Below the pieces are notes generated by a model. That model searched no databases. It was given only the letters and a program-made list of their open reading frames with translations, and was not told the DNA's origin. A stretch of 26,557 nucleotides of DNA from Pseudomonadaceae bacterium UBA836 (lineage in GTDB: Bacteria; Pseudomonadota; Gammaproteobacteria; Pseudomonadales; Pseudomonadaceae): contig DBHE01000096.1 in NCBI GenBank assembly GCA_002296055.1, forward strand, positions 1 through 26,557, in the 5' to 3' direction. Below are positions 8,451 through 17,173 of this stretch, piece after piece (position 1 is the stretch's first letter; each line of letters starts with the position of its first letter). Made by a program: the position numbers and the translations under genes.

Positions 8451-10061
8451 CTACGCTGCCGTTTGGCATAGTGGCAGGCGGAACCAGAAGCAGGCGCCGG
8501 CGCCGCTCTGTGAGCGCACCCCTACCCGACCCTGCATGCGCTCGATCAGCTCCTTGCAGATTGCCAGTCCCAGACCGGTTCCGCCACGTTGGCGTACATT
8601 GCTGTTGTCGAGCTGGGTGAATTTGCGGAACAGCAGCGGCTGTTGATCCTCTGCAATACCTATGCCCTGATCGACGACCTGCACCTCCACCTCGTCACCT
8701 TCGACGAGAATGCGCACCTGAATCAGGTCGCCGGGATGTGAGAATTTGGCAGCATTGGACAGGTAGTTGCCCAGCACCTGCTGCAGGCGACGTTCATCGA
8801 CGTGCACCAGCGGATCAACCTGGCCTGACTCCAGTGCCCAGCTGACCTGATAACGCCCGGCATAGGGTTGGTTGATTTCCAGCGCCTGCTCCACGATAGG
8901 TCGCAGATGCTGGGTGGCAAGGCGCAGATCCAGCTGACCGGCCTCGAGCTTTTCCATATCCAGCAGGTCGTTCACCAGTTCATTCAGGCGCTGGCTGTTG
9001 TCGTGGGCGATGCTCAGCAGGCGGCTGCTGGTGTCTGCCGGCACGCCACCGGCGCTGTTGCGCAGCAGGCCGATAGCACCACTGATGGCCGTCAGGGGGG
9101 TGCGCAACTCGTGGCTGACGGTCGCGAGAAAGTGGCTTTTCAGGCTGCTGGCGCGGCGAATTTCGGTAATGTCATGCATCACCACGATGGCGGCGCCGGA
9201 CCCGCTGCGCTCGGGATACAACTGCCCGCCGCTGCACAGCACATGGCGCAGCGGCTGGCCGGCGGCGGCGATGCTGATCTCCAGGTTGTCCACCGGCTCG
9301 CCGCGCCATGCGCGCAGCAACGGGATGGCATCGCTGGCCAGCGGCGTGCTGCCGTCGGCCTGATAGAGGTCGTAATAGCGTCCCAACTCGCTGGGCGGCA
9401 GATGCATGACGTCGGTGCCATGCCATTGTTTGGCGGTGCGGTTGAAGAGGGTTAGCTGACCGCTGTCGTCACAGGCCACGACGCCGGCCTTGAGGGAGTC
9501 GAGCAGGCGGTGGTTGAGCACCTGTTGGTGCTCCAGCTCGGCGGTGCGTTGCTCGCTGTCGAGCAGGTTGACGCGCAGGCGCAGCTGAAACTCGGCCATG
9601 CGCGCCAGTCGGCGCAGGGTATCTTGCTGTGCGGGCGAGAGCTGGCGTGGCACCTGATCGATCACGCAGAGGGTGCCGATCAGCTCGCCCTCCGGGCTGG
9701 CAATGGGTACGCCAGCGTAAAAGCGGATGTTGGGGTCACCGGTTACCAGCGGGTTGTCGCGAAAGCGGGTGTCGCGGGTAGCGTCGGGGACTTCCAGCAG
9801 CTCACGGGCTTGAATGGCGTGTACGCAGAAGGCCATCTCGCGCGGGGTTTGGTCGGCGTCCAGGCCCACGCGGCTTTTGAACCACTGGCGCTGATCGTCG
9901 ACCAGCGACACCAGGGCGATGGGGGTTTCCAGCCAGCGCGAGGCCAGCTCGGTCAGATCGTCAAAGGCCTGCTCGCTGGGGGTGTCGAGAATCTGCAGGC
10001 GTGCCAACGCCTCCAGCCGGCGCGCTTCGCGATTTTCTGCTGTGTCTTGCTCTTGGTTCAC
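8451..10061 (-). CDS. Soluble GAF-PAS sensor histidine kinase
   Basis: 536-aa cytoplasmic histidine kinase with no membrane segment. A GAF domain spans about residues 30-180 (FDDLTELASRWLETPIALVS through FYAGVPIASPEGELIGTLCV), a PAS domain about 200-310, then HisKA with His317 in SHELRTPL, and a HATPase with N-box NYLSNAAKFSH, DQGIGI and GGTGLGLAI. There is no receiver or Hpt. I chose the GTG at 10061 because GGGAGG lies upstream of it; a longer frame from 10139 would overlap the preceding kinase gene and has no ribosome site. It begins 19 bases after the large kinase gene ends, and its catalytic core closely resembles that of the large kinase. Confidence 0.88.
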   Translation of the reverse strand: MNQEQDTAENREARRLEALARLQILDTPSEQAFDDLTELASRWLETPIALVSLVDDQRQWFKSRVGLDADQTPREMAFCVHAIQARELLEVPDATRDTRFRDNPLVTGDPNIRFYAGVPIASPEGELIGTLCVIDQVPRQLSPAQQDTLRRLARMAEFQLRLRVNLLDSEQRTAELEHQQVLNHRLLDSLKAGVVACDDSGQLTLFNRTAKQWHGTDVMHLPPSELGRYYDLYQADGSTPLASDAIPLLRAWRGEPVDNLEISIAAAGQPLRHVLCSGGQLYPERSGSGAAIVVMHDITEIRRASSLKSHFLATVSHELRTPLTAISGAIGLLRNSAGGVPADTSSRLLSIAHDNSQRLNELVNDLLDMEKLEAGQLDLRLATQHLRPIVEQALEINQPYAGRYQVSWALESGQVDPLVHVDERRLQQVLGNYLSNAAKFSHPGDLIQVRILVEGDEVEVQVVDQGIGIAEDQQPLLFRKFTQLDNSNVRQRGGTGLGLAICKELIERMQGRVGVRSQSGAGACFWFRLPLCQTAA

Positions 10062-10080
10062 GCTGCCCTCCCTTGCTTGC

Positions 10081-13000
10081 CTAGTCAACCAGCGGCAGCC
10101 GCAGCCAGAAGCATGAGCCCTGCTGCGGTATGGAATCAAACCCTACTTCGCCGTGCATGCGCTGGGCCAGCTCGCGGCTGATCGCCAGCCCCAGCCCGGA
10201 GCCGGCGCGTTGCCGGGTATTGGAGCTATCGACCTGGAAGAACTTGTCGAAGATGCGCGCGTGCTCGTGTTCGGGAATGCCGATGCCCTGGTCTTGCACG
10301 CTGATCCGCACCCACCCCTCGGCGACCTCGGCACTCAGGGTAACGCGACCGCCGGCGTGGGAAAACTTGGCGGCGTTGGACAGGTAGTTGCTGAGAATCT
10401 GGCCAAGGCGTTGGGCGTCGACGTTCACCGTTACCTCGTCGACCTGGCCCAGGCACTGCTGAACCTGGTACTGCGCGGCGTAGCTCTGGTTACGCTGCAG
10501 TGCCTGTTCCAGCAATGGCTGCAGAGGTTGTGGCGTCAGCTTCACGGCCAGTTTGCCAGCGGCCAGCTTGTCCATGTCCAGCAGGTCGTTGATCAGGCGC
10601 AGCAGCGTGTCGCTGTTTTGCACCGCGATGTCCAGCAGCGAGCGCATGCGCTCGGGTACCTCGCCCAGCGCGCCGCCGTGCATCAGCTTGAGCGAGCCGT
10701 TGATGGCGGTCAGCGGGGTGCGCAGCTCGTGGCTGACGGTGGAAACAAACTGGCTCTTCATCTGCTCTACGCGTGCCTGCTCGGTCACATCCCAGATAAA
10801 ACCGTCAAAGCTCTGCAGTTGGCCGTTGCTGTCAAACTCGCCACGGCCCTTTTCACGGACCTGCACCAGATGGCCATTGGCGTGGACCAGCCGGTAGGTG
10901 ATCTCGAAGCTGGGGTCATCCTCTGCCAGCTCAAGACACTGCAGGGTTATGGGCAGGTCTTCGGGCAGGATGATGCTGGCGTAGCTGCGCTGGTGGTTGT
11001 CGATAAAGTCGCTGGCCGGGTAGCCGCTGATCCGTTCGATGCCCTGGCTCATGTAGGACATGCGCCAGTCCTCGGAGGCGGGGCAGCGATAGACTGCGCC
11101 GGGCAGGTTGCTGACCATGCTGCGGTAGCGTGATTCGCTGTTCTGCAGGGCGCGTGTGGTGTGGATCAGCTCGGTGATATCGGTCGCCATGCCGAGAAAA
11201 CCGATCAGGTGATCGTGGTCATCGGCAATGCGGGTAATGGTCAGCTTGACCTGGCGACGGCTGCCATCTTTGCGTTGGTAGGTCCAGGCACTTACCCCGG
11301 GCTCGCCACGGCGCGGCTCGTGCAGAAAGACTTCCAAGCCGTCTACCGAGTAACCGAGCTGCTCACTGAGCTCGGCGCTGCGTTCTGCTATTTCGTCGGC
11401 AAGGTGGAAGTGCAGCGGCGAATGGCGGCCGACCACTTCATCGCTGCGGTAGCCGAGCAGGCGCTCTGCGCCGCTGTTGAACAGGCTGATCTGGCCTTGC
11501 GGGTCGGCAGCGATAATGGCGACTTCGGTCGACGCGTTGATGACCGCACTGAGATAGCTGCGTGCTTCGCGAACTTCTTCGTTGGCGCGCATTTCGGCGC
11601 TGACGTCGGTATGAATGCCGCTGAGGGTCAGCGCTTTGCCCTGCGGATCGCGGGCGGTCACCTGGCCCTGGCTTTGAATCCATATCCAGTGCCCCTCACG
11701 GTGCCGGGCGCGGGTCAGGTAGCGCAGGTAATCGGTATGACCGCGCAGGTGCGCGTGCAATTGTTCGAGGGCGTTGGCGACGTCATCGGGGTGCAGCAGG
11801 TCGGTCCAGCGGTCAATCGTCAGTGGGTTCAGGTCTTCGGGCTGATAGCCTAGCATCTGATACCAGCGCGGACTGGCCTCCAGCTGGCGGTTGCCCAGAT
11901 CCCACTCCCAGCTGCCAACGCCGGTGGCGTGGATAATCCGCGCCAGCCGTGCGCGCTCTTCGTCGAGCCGTTGCTGGATATGCTTGCGCACGGTGACATC
12001 GGCGATAAAGCCGTGCCAGATCAGGTCGCCGTTATCCAGGCGCTCGGGACTGGCGTAGCCGGCAACCCAGATCTCACCCAGGCGTGGGTGACGCACGCGG
12101 AATTCCGAGCGCCAATCGCTGAGCTGCTCGCTGGAGCGCTGAATCTCCTGCTCTACCTGTGGCCAGTCGTCCGGGTGAATCAGCTCAATGGCCGGCTGGG
12201 CATCCTGCGCCGCCTGCTCGGGCGTCAGGTTGTAAATATCGCCAATGCCTTCGCTGCTGTAGGGGAACCAGCTGCGGCCGCTGCTGCTGTCGATCTGATA
12301 CTGATAAACCATGCCCGGCAGGTGTTGGGTCAGCTTGTGGAAGCGCTGCAGCAGGGCCTCGCGCTGCTGTTCACCGGCGGCCTGCTCAAGCAGGCTGCTG
12401 CACCAGCGCCCACACAGGCGGACAAAGTCCATGTCCACTTCGTCAAAGGGTTGCGCGCGGGTGTTGGCGCTGGAGAAGTTAAGGGTGCCAAAGCGCTGGC
12501 CGTCGACGATCAGGACGATGCCGATGTAGCTCTCCAGGCCAAACGATTGATAACAGGGGTGCCCGCTGAAGCGCGAGTGCCCCATGCGGTCGATGGCCAG
12601 CGCGTCGTTTGCCTGGCAGGTCAGGGAGCAGTAGGTCTGGGCCAACTCGAACTGGGTGCCGGCCGGGGGAGCGTCGCTATTGCTGCTGGCGGCTTCGACC
12701 CGGTACTGATCCTGCTCGATGTGACTGATCAGCCCGAGGTCCAGCCGCAGGTAGTCACAGCCCAGATCCAGCAAACGTACCATCCGCTGCTGGTAACTCA
12801 GGCCCGGGTCTGCGGCGATCTTGTTGAGTTGTCGCAAGGCCTGGCGCTGACGCTCCAGACCGCGCTGCATGATCTCGTTTTCCCGACGTTGGCGCAGCGC
12901 GTCGAGCAATTGGCCAAGCGCGGTTTGCAGCGGCGCGAGAAAGGCGCGCAGGTCAGGGTTGAGCGGCTGCTCGCCGCCAGACAGCGCCAGCACACCGAAT

Positions 13001-14433
13001 TGGCGGCCGGCAAAAATCAGCGGTAGCACCAGCGCCCGTGGCATGCCCTGTGCCGCGTTGGCCAGGCGTTGCTGTGGATGGGACTCACGCAGCACCTGGG
13101 TGAGCGTTGGCTGCAACGCGGCCGGCACCGGGTCGCTGCTGCTGCTGGCCAGACTCTGCAGTTGCAGTTGGCCGTCGCTGTCTGGCAGCGCCTGCAGAAA
13201 GTCCGCGCGGCCGTAGCCGGTCAGCCCGAGAATCTGTTGCAGCAACTGTTGCAGGCTGGCCGCCATCTCGTTGCGTTGAATGTAAGCTGACTGCGCGTGG
13301 CTGATGATCTCCAGTAGGCGGCGGTCTCGCTCACGGCGCTGGCTTTCGTTACTGATGGCCTCGGCGTGCAGCGCCATCTGACGGCGGGTGACGTGGCGAC
13401 TGTAGACCAGCAGCAGGGTAAACAGGGTGATAGCGGCAAACCAGGCCAGCAGCCAGTTGCCGGCCAGGTGCAGCAAGTCCTGCCGGTGGGCGGCGTAGGC
13501 TTGGGTCATGTCGCGCCACAGCATCAGCGCGGCAGGGTTTTCATCTTCGGTGTCGCTCAATGTATAGGCGGCACGCGGTAACAGCGCAGCCAGCCAGACT
13601 TGTTCGCCGTGCTCAAACAAGTGCGGGTTGGCGATGCTGCGGGTGGCTTTGGCAGCCTGACTGAGCATCTCCAGATCAACGGGTCCGGGGCTGTCAGCCA
13701 GGAGCCAGCGGCCGGCATCCACCCTGGGCAGTGGGCTATTTTGCTGCTCGTCAGCCAGATAGAAAGGGCGTACCAGCAATGCCAGCCCCTGTTCGGTGGG
13801 GCTGCTGTGTTGGGCAAACGCGGGAAAGCCGACCTGCAGGGTGGCGATCACCCGGCTGTTGCTGGCGTCGCTGGCAAACACGGGTGCAACCGCGCTCTCG
13901 CTGGCGCCGCCAGGGTAGAGCGCCAGGCCGTCCACCCGTTCGGCATGCTCCTGACTGTATTGCAGCAACGGGCGCTTGCTGTCGGCACGGTCGGCCCAGC
14001 GCTCCGGCCGTTGCATGCGCAGTAGCGCGGTGCTGCCGGGCGCCAGGTGGATTTGCAGCTCTTTGGCGCCAGCCTGCTGCAGCAGCTGCCAAAAGCCGGA
14101 CAGGTCGCTGGCGATCTGTGCTCGCAGGCGCGCTACTTCGGGGTCATCCAGTCCATATTGGCCCACCAGGTAGGCAATGCGCCGCAGCAGGCGACGCAGA
14201 TCGGGGTCTTCGCTGAGGCCAAACACCGCAATGCTGGCCTGCTGACGCAACGCCAGCTCTTCCTGCTGCAGGCTGCGCAGTTCGCCCTCGATCGCCTGGT
14301 ACTGCTGGTTGCGCCACGTCTCGTCCCGATGTTGCCAGGCACTGGTACCCAGATAGCCAAAGCACAGGGTCACTAGCAGCATACCGAGCGCCAGGGCGAT
14401 GCGTCCGTTGCTTGCGTGGTCTGGTGTGGTCAT
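10081..14433 (-). CDS. Large membrane GAF/multi-PAS sensor histidine kinase
   Basis: 1450-aa kinase, first gene of the signalling operon. Transmembrane helix 1 is at about residues 12-29 and helix 2 at about 325-346, enclosing a roughly 295-residue periplasmic sensor that could be a Cache-type domain (not proven). In the cytoplasm come two GAF-like domains (about 388-520 and 548-688), four PAS domains (about 695-818, 832-951, 958-1090 and 1095-1222), HisKA with His1235 in SHELRTPL, and a HATPase with NYLSNAAKFSH, DQGIGIPE and GSGLGLAI. No receiver follows the kinase core, so phosphate must leave to a separate protein, most likely the stand-alone receiver. The ATG at 14433 has no strong ribosome site. 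The signal is unknown. Confidence 0.88.
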   Translation of the reverse strand: MTTPDHASNGRIALALGMLLVTLCFGYLGTSAWQHRDETWRNQQYQAIEGELRSLQQEELALRQQASIAVFGLSEDPDLRRLLRRIAYLVGQYGLDDPEVARLRAQIASDLSGFWQLLQQAGAKELQIHLAPGSTALLRMQRPERWADRADSKRPLLQYSQEHAERVDGLALYPGGASESAVAPVFASDASNSRVIATLQVGFPAFAQHSSPTEQGLALLVRPFYLADEQQNSPLPRVDAGRWLLADSPGPVDLEMLSQAAKATRSIANPHLFEHGEQVWLAALLPRAAYTLSDTEDENPAALMLWRDMTQAYAAHRQDLLHLAGNWLLAWFAAITLFTLLLVYSRHVTRRQMALHAEAISNESQRRERDRRLLEIISHAQSAYIQRNEMAASLQQLLQQILGLTGYGRADFLQALPDSDGQLQLQSLASSSSDPVPAALQPTLTQVLRESHPQQRLANAAQGMPRALVLPLIFAGRQFGVLALSGGEQPLNPDLRAFLAPLQTALGQLLDALRQRRENEIMQRGLERQRQALRQLNKIAADPGLSYQQRMVRLLDLGCDYLRLDLGLISHIEQDQYRVEAASSNSDAPPAGTQFELAQTYCSLTCQANDALAIDRMGHSRFSGHPCYQSFGLESYIGIVLIVDGQRFGTLNFSSANTRAQPFDEVDMDFVRLCGRWCSSLLEQAAGEQQREALLQRFHKLTQHLPGMVYQYQIDSSSGRSWFPYSSEGIGDIYNLTPEQAAQDAQPAIELIHPDDWPQVEQEIQRSSEQLSDWRSEFRVRHPRLGEIWVAGYASPERLDNGDLIWHGFIADVTVRKHIQQRLDEERARLARIIHATGVGSWEWDLGNRQLEASPRWYQMLGYQPEDLNPLTIDRWTDLLHPDDVANALEQLHAHLRGHTDYLRYLTRARHREGHWIWIQSQGQVTARDPQGKALTLSGIHTDVSAEMRANEEVREARSYLSAVINASTEVAIIAADPQGQISLFNSGAERLLGYRSDEVVGRHSPLHFHLADEIAERSAELSEQLGYSVDGLEVFLHEPRRGEPGVSAWTYQRKDGSRRQVKLTITRIADDHDHLIGFLGMATDITELIHTTRALQNSESRYRSMVSNLPGAVYRCPASEDWRMSYMSQGIERISGYPASDFIDNHQRSYASIILPEDLPITLQCLELAEDDPSFEITYRLVHANGHLVQVREKGRGEFDSNGQLQSFDGFIWDVTEQARVEQMKSQFVSTVSHELRTPLTAINGSLKLMHGGALGEVPERMRSLLDIAVQNSDTLLRLINDLLDMDKLAAGKLAVKLTPQPLQPLLEQALQRNQSYAAQYQVQQCLGQVDEVTVNVDAQRLGQILSNYLSNAAKFSHAGGRVTLSAEVAEGWVRISVQDQGIGIPEHEHARIFDKFFQVDSSNTRQRAGSGLGLAISRELAQRMHGEVGFDSIPQQGSCFWLRLPLVD

Positions 14434-14482
14434 GAGTGAGATCGTCTGGGTCCGCTGCCAGAGGGTTTACCCTTGAAGATAG

Positions 14483-14502
14483 CGGCTTGCCGGGCCGCAA
14501 GC
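14483..14502. other. Perfect 7-bp stem-loop between SDR and kinase genes
   Basis: GGCTTGC, a 6-base loop, then GCAAGCC. It lies in the 97-bp gap downstream of the SDR gene and upstream of the large kinase gene, both on the minus strand. There is no T-run after it, so it may be a weak or Rho-assisted terminator, or a leader hairpin of the kinase operon. A smaller palindrome AGGGT-TT-ACCCT lies beside it at about 14461-14472. Confidence 0.35.
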
Positions 14503-14530
14503 CAGCGGCGCGGCAACAGACCCAGGGGTG

Positions 14531-15304
14531 TCACAGGCTGTTGTTTACGTGTCCGCCGTCCACATTGATGATGGTGCCGGTCATGAACGAGCCGGCCTCG
14601 CTGGCCAGCAGCAGCAGTGGGCCATCTAGCTCTTCCAGTTGACCCAGACGCGCCATCGGCACCTTGCTGCGAACGTAGTTCTGGCCGTGCTCGGTGTCGA
14701 AATAATCCGAGTTCATTTCGGTGCGGAAGTAGCCGGGGGCAATGGCATTGACGCGAATCTTGTTCTTGGCCAGTTCCATGCCCATGGCCTTGGTCAGCTG
14801 TACCACACCGGCCTTGGCAACCGCGTAGTGAGCCAGCGCCTTGCCGACGCGCAGGCCGAGAATTGAGGCGATGTTGATCACACTGCCGCCCTGGCCGCTG
14901 CTGGCCATGGCCTTGCAGCCGCGATGGGCGACGCGCCAGGCGCCGTCCAGGTTGGTGTCGAGCATGCTGCGCCAGTTGCCCTCGTCCATCTCCAGGAAGG
15001 GCACCGGGTCGCCGATACCGGCGTTGTTGACCAGAATGTCACAGACGCCAAAGGCCTGTTCGGCGGCGTTGAAACCGGCGTCGATGCTGTCGGCATCGGT
15101 CACGTCCATGGTCACGGCCAGTGCTTCATAACCCTGTTGCTTGAGTTCATCGACCAGTGCAGACAGACGCTCGGCCCGGCGAGCCGCCACGACCACACGG
15201 GCGCCGGCGGCAGCCAGCACGCGGGCAAAATGGGCACCAAGGCCGCTGGAGGCGCCAGTAATCAGGGCAGTTTTGCCGGTCAGGTCGAAGCGCGAGGTGG
15301 TCAT
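14531..15304 (-). CDS. SDR family NAD(P)-dependent oxidoreductase
   Basis: 257-aa classical short-chain dehydrogenase/reductase. The cofactor motif TGASSGLG is at residues 16-23, NNAG at 93-96, and the catalytic Ser147, Tyr160 and Lys164 are in place (YAVAK). The basic pair Arg42-Arg43 after the second strand suggests NADPH. The length and the C-terminal FMTGTIINVDGG match FabG-like and 3-hydroxyacyl-CoA dehydrogenase-like members; the substrate cannot be read from sequence. AGGAGA lies upstream of the ATG. It is divergent from the glutamate symporter gene across 194 bp and could be read through into the kinase operon, as no convincing terminator separates them. Confidence 0.85.
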   Translation of the reverse strand: MTTSRFDLTGKTALITGASSGLGAHFARVLAAAGARVVVAARRAERLSALVDELKQQGYEALAVTMDVTDADSIDAGFNAAEQAFGVCDILVNNAGIGDPVPFLEMDEGNWRSMLDTNLDGAWRVAHRGCKAMASSGQGGSVINIASILGLRVGKALAHYAVAKAGVVQLTKAMGMELAKNKIRVNAIAPGYFRTEMNSDYFDTEHGQNYVRSKVPMARLGQLEELDGPLLLLASEAGSFMTGTIINVDGGHVNNSL

Positions 15305-15353
15305 GGGCGAGGTCTCCTGTTGTTGTCATCGCGGTCCGGCAGTATCGGCCAAA

Positions 15354-15368
15354 GCACCCGCCGGGTGC
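15354..15368. other. Inverted repeat GCACCC-GCC-GGGTGC
   Basis: Perfect 6-bp arms with a 3-base loop, 50 bases upstream of the SDR start on its promoter side. It could be an operator for the SDR gene or a short leader hairpin. No assignment is possible from sequence alone. Confidence 0.3.
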
Positions 15369-15385
15369 CAGCGCCGTGCGTTTGC

Positions 15386-15437
15386 CTGATGATGGTCAAT
15401 CAGCCCTGGCGCCTGCCCATCAGGTTTAATCTGATGG
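15386..15437. promoter_or_regulatory. Repeated CTGAT/ATCAG elements in the SDR-gltS spacer
   Basis: CTGAT at 15386-15390 pairs with ATCAG at 15399-15403, and CCATCAG at 15417-15423 pairs perfectly with CTGATGG at 15431-15437 across a 7-base spacer. Two nested dyads built of the same half-site in a divergent promoter region suggest binding of a dimeric regulator to both. The spacer of the second dyad contains TTTAAT, and TATATC follows at 15453, but no good -35 could be fixed. Confidence 0.35.
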
Positions 15438-15498
15438 TCTGCCCTGTGGGCGTATATCCTTGTGCCCTGCTACCCACGCCATCACTGCGAGACCTGCC

Positions 15499-16710
15499 AT
15501 GGAAGAGCCTGCCCTGCTGATCAACACGCCAACCACCCTGGCACTGACGGTGATTGCGCTATGGCTGGGCTACTGGATCAATCAACGGGTTGGTTTGCTC
15601 AGCCGCTACAACATTCCGGCTGCGGTCAGCGGTGGCTTGCCGGTCAGTGCGCTGGTGGCGGTGTTGCAGCTGCTTTTTGATCGCGAGATTTTGTTCGACC
15701 TGGAGCTGCGCAATCTGCTGCTGATTGCCTTCTTCAGCACCATCGGGCTGTCGTCGCGCTTGCGACAATTGCTGGCCGGTGGGCGGGCGTTGGCGATTAT
15801 GCTGGGGTTGGCGGTGATCTTTCTGCTGTGCCAGAACATCGTTGGCACGCTGCTGGCGCTGGGGCTGGGCGAAAGCCCACTGTACGGCTTGATTGGCGGC
15901 AGCATCTCGCTGGCCGGCGGCCACGGCACCGCGCTCACCTGGGGTGAGCTGTTCGAGGAGCATTTCGGGCTGGCCGATGCCAGCACCCTCGGCCTGGCGA
16001 TGGCGACTGCCGGGCTGATCAGCGGCGGCCTGTTGGGCGGCCCGGTGTCGGCTTGGCTGATTCGCCGTCACCAGCTCGCCAGTAGCGAGGTGGAGAGCGA
16101 ATTGCCGCAGCTCGAAAGCCACGGCAAGACCACCTACCTGATCGACCTGGACCACCTGCTCACCGCGGTGCTGCTGATCGCGCTGTGTTTTGCCCTTGGC
16201 GCCAGTGTCTATGACTGGCTGTCAGGCCTGGGGCTTCGGCTGCCGGCGTTCCTGACCTCCATGTTCCTCGGCATACTGCTGGCCAACGGACTGGATCTGG
16301 CCGGGGTAGAGGTAGACGAGCGGCCTATTCAGCTGGTGGGCGACCTCAGTCTGCAGCTGTTTCTTGGCATGAGCCTGATCAGCTTGCCGCTGTTGTCACT
16401 GCAGGGTGCGTTCGGGGTGATCGGCGTTATGTTGCTGGTGCAGGCGGTACTGATCACGCTGTTCACCGTGTTTCTGGTGTTTCCGCTGCTGGGTCGCAAT
16501 TACGACGCTGCTTGCATCAGCGCGGGGTTTATCGGCATGGGGCTGGGCGCCACGCCGGTCGGCATCGCGAATATGGATGCGTTGACCAGCCGCTATGGCC
16601 CCAGCCCCAAGGCCTATCTGGTGATTCCGCTGCTTGGCGCGTTCTTTATCGATATTGCCAACGCTACCCTGGTGCAGACGTTGCTTGAGTTCAGGTTGTT
16701 CAGCCCTTAA
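15499..16710 (+). CDS. gltS: Sodium/glutamate symporter, GltS family
   Basis: 403-aa inner-membrane protein matching the GltS family in length and pattern: about ten hydrophobic segments, the early RYNIPAAVSGGL motif, the re-entrant-loop GGHGTALTWGELFEE in the first half, and the inverted-repeat counterpart GLGATPVGIANMDAL in the second. It imports glutamate with sodium. I chose the ATG at 15499, which gives the usual N-terminus; a TTG at 15460 adds 13 residues without support. The ribosome site is weak. A G+C hairpin CGCCC-TGC-GGGCG follows the stop at about 16723-16735 without a T-run. Glutamate specificity is a family inference. Confidence 0.88.
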   Translation: MEEPALLINTPTTLALTVIALWLGYWINQRVGLLSRYNIPAAVSGGLPVSALVAVLQLLFDREILFDLELRNLLLIAFFSTIGLSSRLRQLLAGGRALAIMLGLAVIFLLCQNIVGTLLALGLGESPLYGLIGGSISLAGGHGTALTWGELFEEHFGLADASTLGLAMATAGLISGGLLGGPVSAWLIRRHQLASSEVESELPQLESHGKTTYLIDLDHLLTAVLLIALCFALGASVYDWLSGLGLRLPAFLTSMFLGILLANGLDLAGVEVDERPIQLVGDLSLQLFLGMSLISLPLLSLQGAFGVIGVMLLVQAVLITLFTVFLVFPLLGRNYDAACISAGFIGMGLGATPVGIANMDALTSRYGPSPKAYLVIPLLGAFFIDIANATLVQTLLEFRLFSP

Positions 16711-16768
16711 GAGCCTGGCCCTCGCCCTGCGGGCGCTGTTGATTCATCTGCGGCTCTGTTTCGGTTGC

Positions 16769-16796
16769 TTGCAAACAATCTATTTTTTTATATATT
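16769..16796 (+). promoter_or_regulatory. Sigma-70-like promoter of the sulfur operon
   Basis: TTGCAA, 16 bases, TATATT, matching four and five of six consensus positions, in a conspicuously A+T-rich patch of this G+C-rich window. Transcription would begin near 16803, about 44 bases before the ArsR start. The palindrome at 16776-16797 covers the spacer and -10. Confidence 0.5.
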
Positions 16797-16797
16797 G
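16776..16797. promoter_or_regulatory. Candidate operator for the ArsR-family persulfide sensor
   Basis: Imperfect palindrome: CAATCTAT, six T, ATATATTG; seven of eight arm positions pair. It overlaps the predicted -10 of the operon that begins with the repressor gene, the expected position for autorepression. BigR/SqrR-type repressors are known to bind A+T-rich dyads at their own promoters. Confidence 0.5.
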
Positions 16798-16846
16798 TCG
16801 ATCAACAGACGCTTAACAAAGCGCTGCAAGAGATTTTGGTGCCTTC

Positions 16847-17173
16847 ATGAACAATCAATCTGACCTCCAGCGCCTGCGCAGCTCCGCCGATCAGGCCCAT
16901 CAACTGCTAAAAGCGCTGGCCAATCGTGACCGGCTGCTGCTGCTGTGCCAGCTGGTGGACGGTGAGCGCAATGTCGGCGAGCTGGAAGAGCTGCTGGGCA
17001 TCGTGCAGCCGACCCTGTCGCAGCAACTGGCAGTGCTGCGCCGCGAGGGGCTGGTAGACACCCGCCGTGAAGGCAAGCAGGTCTACTATCGGGTGGCCAG
17101 CCGCGAGGCCCTGGCGATTCTGCATACCCTGTATGGCCTGTACTGTGCCGAGGAGACCCCGGATGAGCATTGA
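16847..17173 (+). CDS. ArsR-family repressor, SqrR/BigR-like persulfide sensor
   Basis: 108-aa winged-helix repressor. The recognition region is [18 protein letters not shown] (about residues 53-70) and the wing [10 protein letters not shown]. Only two cysteines are present, Cys34 in LLLLCQL and Cys100 in GLYCAEE, 66 residues apart. From memory that is the spacing of the redox pair in SqrR (Cys41/Cys107) and BigR (Cys42/Cys108), which form a polysulfide bridge when sulfide or persulfide accumulates and then leave the DNA. The metal-site motif of arsenic sensors (ELCVCDL) is replaced by [10 protein letters not shown]. Co-transcription with sulfur-transport genes agrees with this reading. The ribosome site is weak, and the 3' end overlaps the next gene by 11 bases. 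Confidence 0.85.
   Translation: MNNQSDLQRLRSSADQAHQLLKALANRDRLLLLCQLVDGERNVGELEELLGIVQPTLSQQLAVLRREGLVDTRREGKQVYYRVASREALAILHTLYGLYCAEETPDEH

Noticed and set aside
10062..10139. N-terminal extension of the second kinase to 10139
   Set aside because: It would overlap the end of the large kinase gene and lacks a ribosome site; GTG 10061 follows GGGAGG.
11929..13026. Plus-strand reading frame of 365 codons opposite the large kinase
   Set aside because: It mirrors the codon structure of the PAS/GAF coding strand, with no family features and no ribosome site.
16723..16735. Intrinsic terminator after gltS
   Set aside because: The CGCCC-TGC-GGGCG hairpin is not followed by a T-run.
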